Positions 6,838-9,837 of a DNA stretch of 9,837 bases are shown in pieces. The DNA is from Gammaproteobacteria bacterium. Its GTDB lineage: Bacteria > Pseudomonadota > Gammaproteobacteria > Pseudomonadales > Azotimanducaceae. Made by a program: the position numbers and the translations under genes. The notes under the pieces were generated by a model that saw only the letters and a list, made by a program, of their open reading frames with translations, did not search any database and was not told where the DNA came from. The first letter of the stretch is position 1. Each line of letters opens with the position of its first letter. The DNA is taken from the NCBI GenBank assembly GCA_002712135.1, contig PASO01000058.1:1-9837 (forward strand). Direction: 5' to 3'.

Positions 6838-8203
6838 AATGTTGATGAGCGAGAAGACTTTTGGCCAGCCCATTGTGTTTCTCTATTATAAAGTTTTTGT
6901 CAAAACTATTAATCTGACCTTCTTCGACGAGCCATTTCCCAGCGACCATAACTCGATCCGCTTTCTGGGATTGACATAATATCAAGGCGGCAAGTGGGTC
7001 ATGACTTCCCGCAAAGCTAAGCTCATCGAGCTTAAATAAAGCAATGTCTGCCTCACATCCGGCCGACAGAAGTCCTATATCGGATCGTCCCAGAAGCTGG
7101 GCTGACCCTTTGGTGGCCCAGCTTAGAACATCTTGATGTGAAATATTGGCTGCTCCATATCGTAGGCGTTGTAGATAAAGGGCTTGTCGTACCTCAGCTA
7201 TTAGATTGCTTGCATCATTAGAAGCGGATCCGTCAACAGCCAGTCCGATTGTGACGCCCGCTTTTTCTAACTCTTTAGTTCTACATATGCCAGACGCGAG
7301 CATCATATTTGATGTTGGGCAGTGGGCGATACCAATACCTGAATCTCCAATTCGTGAAATTTCTCTGTCGTTAAAATGGATCCCATGGGCGAGCCATGTG
7401 CGATTGTTAACCCAGCCAACTTTGTCCAAATAATCTAATGGTCTTAGTCCAAACATTTTTTGACAGAAGCTATCTTCATCTTTTGTTTCCGCCAAATGTG
7501 TATGGAGTCTTGCGTTATATTTTTTAGCCAGATTTGCGCTTTCCTCCATCAAATACGTAGAAACGGAGAAAGGCGAACATGGTGCCAAAGCAATTTGAAC
7601 GAAACTTCCTCTCTGTGGCTCGTGGTAGGCCTGGATAAGTCTTTCGCAGTCTCGAAGAATAATGTCTTCCTGCTGAACAGTATTCTGTGGTGGCAGACCT
7701 CCTTGGTTCTTACCCAATGACATTGAGCCTCGTGCGAGCGTAACCCTCATGCCTGAACTGCGAGCTGCCTCCACCTCGATATCTATAGCATCCTCCATCC
7801 CCTGCGGGAAAAGATAGTGATGGTCGGCAGAGGTAGTGCAGCCTGAAAGTAGTAATTCTGCAAGTGCTACCTCGGTTGCTGAATAAAGCATCTCTGGGGT
7901 AAGACCTGCCCAGACTGGATATAGAGCATGGAGCCATTCAAAAAGCTCTTTGTTTAATGCCTTGGGTACGGCTCGAGTGAGTGTTTGATAAAAGTGATGA
8001 TGAGTATTGACTAAGCCAGGTAAAACAACATGGTTGCTAGCATCAAAAACATTCTGGACAGGCAGTTTGGGTTGTTTTCCTGACGCTAGAACTTCGGTGA
8101 TAAGGTTGTTTTCGATAACAATGCCACCTTTAGCACATTCATCGGTGGCAGTGAAAATCTCCAGAGGATTTTTTATCCATAGCCTCGTAGGGTTACTGTT
8201 CAT
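6836..8203 (-). CDS. Amidohydrolase, probable 8-oxoguanine deaminase
   Basis: This 455-residue cytosolic enzyme belongs to the COG0402 amidohydrolases. It carries the mononuclear-metal set of that family: His68 and His70 (the HxH after strand 1), His236 and Glu239 (HTHLAE), His273 (LAHGIH) and Asp324 (AVDGSASND). Segments such as HHHFYQTLTRA at 68-78, CTTSADHHYLFP at 122-133 and CPTSNMMLASG at 295-305 match the subgroup long labelled hydroxydechloroatrazine ethylaminohydrolase. A Pseudomonas aeruginosa member of that subgroup (Pa0142) was shown to deaminate 8-oxoguanine to urate. The context agrees, with purine permeases on both sides and urate-forming genes downstream. The ATG overlaps the upstream permease stop as ATGA, with no good ribosome binding site, so translation is probably coupled. 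Alternatives are ordinary guanine deaminase or a triazine-type hydrolase. The family is certain and the substrate is likely, not proven. Confidence 0.85.
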   Translation of the reverse strand: MNSNPTRLWIKNPLEIFTATDECAKGGIVIENNLITEVLASGKQPKLPVQNVFDASNHVVLPGLVNTHHHFYQTLTRAVPKALNKELFEWLHALYPVWAGLTPEMLYSATEVALAELLLSGCTTSADHHYLFPQGMEDAIDIEVEAARSSGMRVTLARGSMSLGKNQGGLPPQNTVQQEDIILRDCERLIQAYHEPQRGSFVQIALAPCSPFSVSTYLMEESANLAKKYNARLHTHLAETKDEDSFCQKMFGLRPLDYLDKVGWVNNRTWLAHGIHFNDREISRIGDSGIGIAHCPTSNMMLASGICRTKELEKAGVTIGLAVDGSASNDASNLIAEVRQALYLQRLRYGAANISHQDVLSWATKGSAQLLGRSDIGLLSAGCEADIALFKLDELSFAGSHDPLAALILCQSQKADRVMVAGKWLVEEGQINSFDKNFIIEKHNGLAKSLLAHQH

Positions 8204-9555
8204 TTACACAGTCTATCCAGACTGCATCGTTCGGGTAAAGCAAAGCTTAAAATTATCGCGGTAAGTCCAGCAGTTGCAGGTGCAGAGTTAAATATATTTT
8301 TTATTAGTTCAGGCATTTGCGTTAGTGCATCAGGGACCATATTTACGCCAAGACCTAAGCCAAGGGATACCGCGATGATCATTATCTTTCGTCGATCAAG
8401 ATCGAGGCTTGCAAGAATTTTTATACCTGCGGCAGCTACTGTCCCGAACATAACGAGTGTTGCGCCACCAAGCACTGGTTTGGGAATTTTCTGTAAGATT
8501 TCGCCTAGTCCTTGAAATAGTCCGAGAAAAACAAGAATTACCGCGAGATATACTCCAACGTGACGGCTCGCAATACCAGTAAGCTGTATTACACCTGTAT
8601 TTTGGCTGAACGTTGTATTGGGAAAGGAATTCAATAATGCCGCGATCAGTGAACTCACTCCATCTCCAAGGATCCCTTTTTTGATGCGCTGAATATAGGA
8701 GGATCCTTTTATCGGTTGTCGAGAGATAATGCAGTTGGCGGTTATGTCACCTGTAGTTTCTACAGAACTGATCACGAATAGAAATGCAAGAGGTATGAAA
8801 ACTAATAACTCGAAGTTAAAGCCGTATTTTAATGGTTGAGGTACCGCGATTGTTGCGCTTGTCGTAAGATCTTGGATGCTTAATTTGCTAATCAATAAGG
8901 CGGCTAAAATCCCTGCCACTAAACCGATAACGATAGAAGATAGTCTTATCCAATCGTTGTTTACATTATTCATTACAATAATGATGGCTACGACAAATAA
9001 ACCAAGAATCAAATTATCTCGACTACCAAAATTCTCTGCACCCATCCCTCCAGCAATATCGGTCATTCCGACTTTTATCAAACTTGTACCAATACTTGTA
9101 ATTATGATTCCTGTTACTAGAGGTGTAATTACATGTTTTATTCGCGGCAGGATCTGACTGAGTCCTATTTGTATAAAGGATCCAAAAAAGCAAAGGGTGA
9201 TTATGAGGCCTAAAATCTCGTTCGGTCCTCCGCCAGCATTTTTCGCAAGGAAACCTGCACTCAAGATTGCTCCTAAAAAGGTAAAGCTAGTACCTTGCAC
9301 GCATAGCATGCCGGCACCTATACCAAAAGGTTGGGAGGCTTGAATAAACGTCCCTATTCCAGAGGCTATTAACGACATGCTAATGAGATAGGGGATCTCT
9401 GTTTCTAAGCCAAGAATACTACCTATAATTAGCGTTGGTGTAATGATTCCAACAAAAGATGCCAGCAAATGCTGTATGGCTGCAAGAAGTGATTCGAAGA
9501 AAGGTGGTTTGTCCTCGAGCTCATAAACGAGCTCTGATTGCTTCACGCTTTCCAT
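8200..9555 (-). CDS. NCS2 xanthine/urate-type permease (XanQ/UacT group)
   Basis: This 451-residue inner-membrane symporter belongs to the nucleobase-ascorbate branch of NCS2 (COG2233). Visible marks are His29 in the first helix (QHLLASFVG; XanQ has a functionally important His here), TPTLIIGSILG at 39-49, SVETTGDITA at 264-273 with Glu266 and Asp270 matching the XanQ helix-8 acids, and the family signature SQNTGVIQLTG at 317-327 with Gln318 and Asn319. The final T-G of that signature is the form seen in xanthine and urate transporters rather than uracil ones, so xanthine or urate is the likely cargo; the exact substrate is inferred. The length is normal. The start at 9553-9555 has only a poor ribosome binding site (GGA nine bases upstream). 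It is the first gene of the operon with the deaminase and the AzgA-type permease, and overlaps the deaminase by four bases. Confidence 0.88.
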   Translation of the reverse strand: MESVKQSELVYELEDKPPFFESLLAAIQHLLASFVGIITPTLIIGSILGLETEIPYLISMSLIASGIGTFIQASQPFGIGAGMLCVQGTSFTFLGAILSAGFLAKNAGGGPNEILGLIITLCFFGSFIQIGLSQILPRIKHVITPLVTGIIITSIGTSLIKVGMTDIAGGMGAENFGSRDNLILGLFVVAIIIVMNNVNNDWIRLSSIVIGLVAGILAALLISKLSIQDLTTSATIAVPQPLKYGFNFELLVFIPLAFLFVISSVETTGDITANCIISRQPIKGSSYIQRIKKGILGDGVSSLIAALLNSFPNTTFSQNTGVIQLTGIASRHVGVYLAVILVFLGLFQGLGEILQKIPKPVLGGATLVMFGTVAAAGIKILASLDLDRRKIMIIAVSLGLGLGVNMVPDALTQMPELIKNIFNSAPATAGLTAIILSFALPERCSLDRLCK

Positions 9556-9812
9556 AGCTGAGTTTCCAATTGTGGGGTCAACGATATTGTCTACCCACTT
9601 ATCTCGGAATACCAGATCTAGGTCCTCATTCTTAGTGGCATACGATTTTTATGGGTGGACGGAAAAAGAACGGACGAAAAAAACCCCGATGAGTCAATAC
9701 ACTCCGAAGAATATTCATATTAAAAATACGATTTCTTGTGCAGAAATAGTCAGAATAGTTTAGGTCCTTCAAGCCGATCTGTAAGGAGTTAACATATTTT
9801 AAAATAAGAAAT
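9556..9812. other. 257-base spacer between the transport operon and the tRNA
   Basis: This should hold the promoter for the permease-deaminase-permease operon and the 3' trailer of the tRNA. I see no clear promoter pair. Near the permease start the minus strand has TTGACC (9576-9581), TAGACA (9587-9592) and a plus-strand CAATTGT (9567-9573) like that before xdhA. A minus-strand run of seven Ts after GGGG (9677-9687), with a 4-bp stem GAGT/ACTC (9691-9704) just upstream, is a weak candidate tRNA-transcript terminator. No gene is supported. Confidence 0.4.
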
Positions 9813-9837
9813 TGGTGGAGCTAGGCAGGATCGAACT
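9813..9837 (-). tRNA. tRNA 3' end, probably tRNA-Ala (cut by window edge)
   Basis: Read on the minus strand, the last 25 bases are the tail of a tRNA: the T-loop TTCGATC, the 3' side of the T stem (CTGCC), the 3' side of the acceptor stem (TAGCTCC), discriminator A73 and an encoded CCA. The visible end of the 5' T stem (AG) pairs correctly with the start of its 3' side (CT). The acceptor tail matches the alanine tRNA of enteric bacteria, and a U at position 70 fits the G3:U70 alanine identity pair, but the partner base, anticodon and D arm are outside the window. No 23S rRNA follows, so this copy is not in the usual 16S-Ile-Ala-23S arrangement. Confidence 0.85.

Noticed and set aside
9572..9763. 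A 63-codon plus-strand frame in the spacer before the tRNA
   Set aside because: It has no convincing ribosome binding site and no recognisable content, and it covers the region that should contain the operon promoter.

Overview
The window is a purine-catabolism cluster from a bacterium, most likely a proteobacterium and probably a gammaproteobacterium. The evidence is the split xanthine dehydrogenase (XdhA, XdhB and maturation factor XdhC as separate genes), a tRNA with its CCA encoded, and moderately AT-rich DNA. This lineage call is inference, because no rRNA or other phylogenetic marker is present. All recognised genes lie on the minus strand, so the cluster reads from high to low coordinates.

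Layout in direction of transcription. The right edge holds the 3' end of a tRNA, probably tRNA-Ala (9813-9837). A 257-base spacer follows, then a tight three-gene operon: an NCS2 xanthine/urate-type permease (8200-9555), an amidohydrolase best matching 8-oxoguanine deaminase (6836-8203) and an AzgA-type guanine/hypoxanthine permease (5534-6820). The first two genes overlap by four bases and the third follows after 15. A hairpin sits just past the third stop codon. A 762-base gap (4772-5533) holds no convincing large gene. It does hold two G-rich palindromes, a plus-strand small-ORF candidate with a good ribosome binding site, and short repeated motifs near the xdhA start. The second operon is xdhA (3332-4771), xdhB (973-3339), xdhC (126-1001) and the first 45 codons of a probable allantoinase that runs off the left edge. 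Every junction in this operon overlaps.

How the genes work together. The permeases would bring in purine bases. The deaminase would convert 8-oxoguanine directly to urate, and XdhAB, matured by XdhC, would oxidise hypoxanthine and xanthine to urate. The allantoinase acts after urate has become allantoin. A urate oxidase and the intervening steps, a conventional guanine deaminase and a regulator are expected but are not in the window, so they may lie beyond the left edge. All catalytic and cofactor residues I could check are intact. I see no pseudogenes among the large genes, no insertion sequence, no CRISPR array and no integrase. The parts least explained by known families are the 762-base gap and the tRNA boundary.
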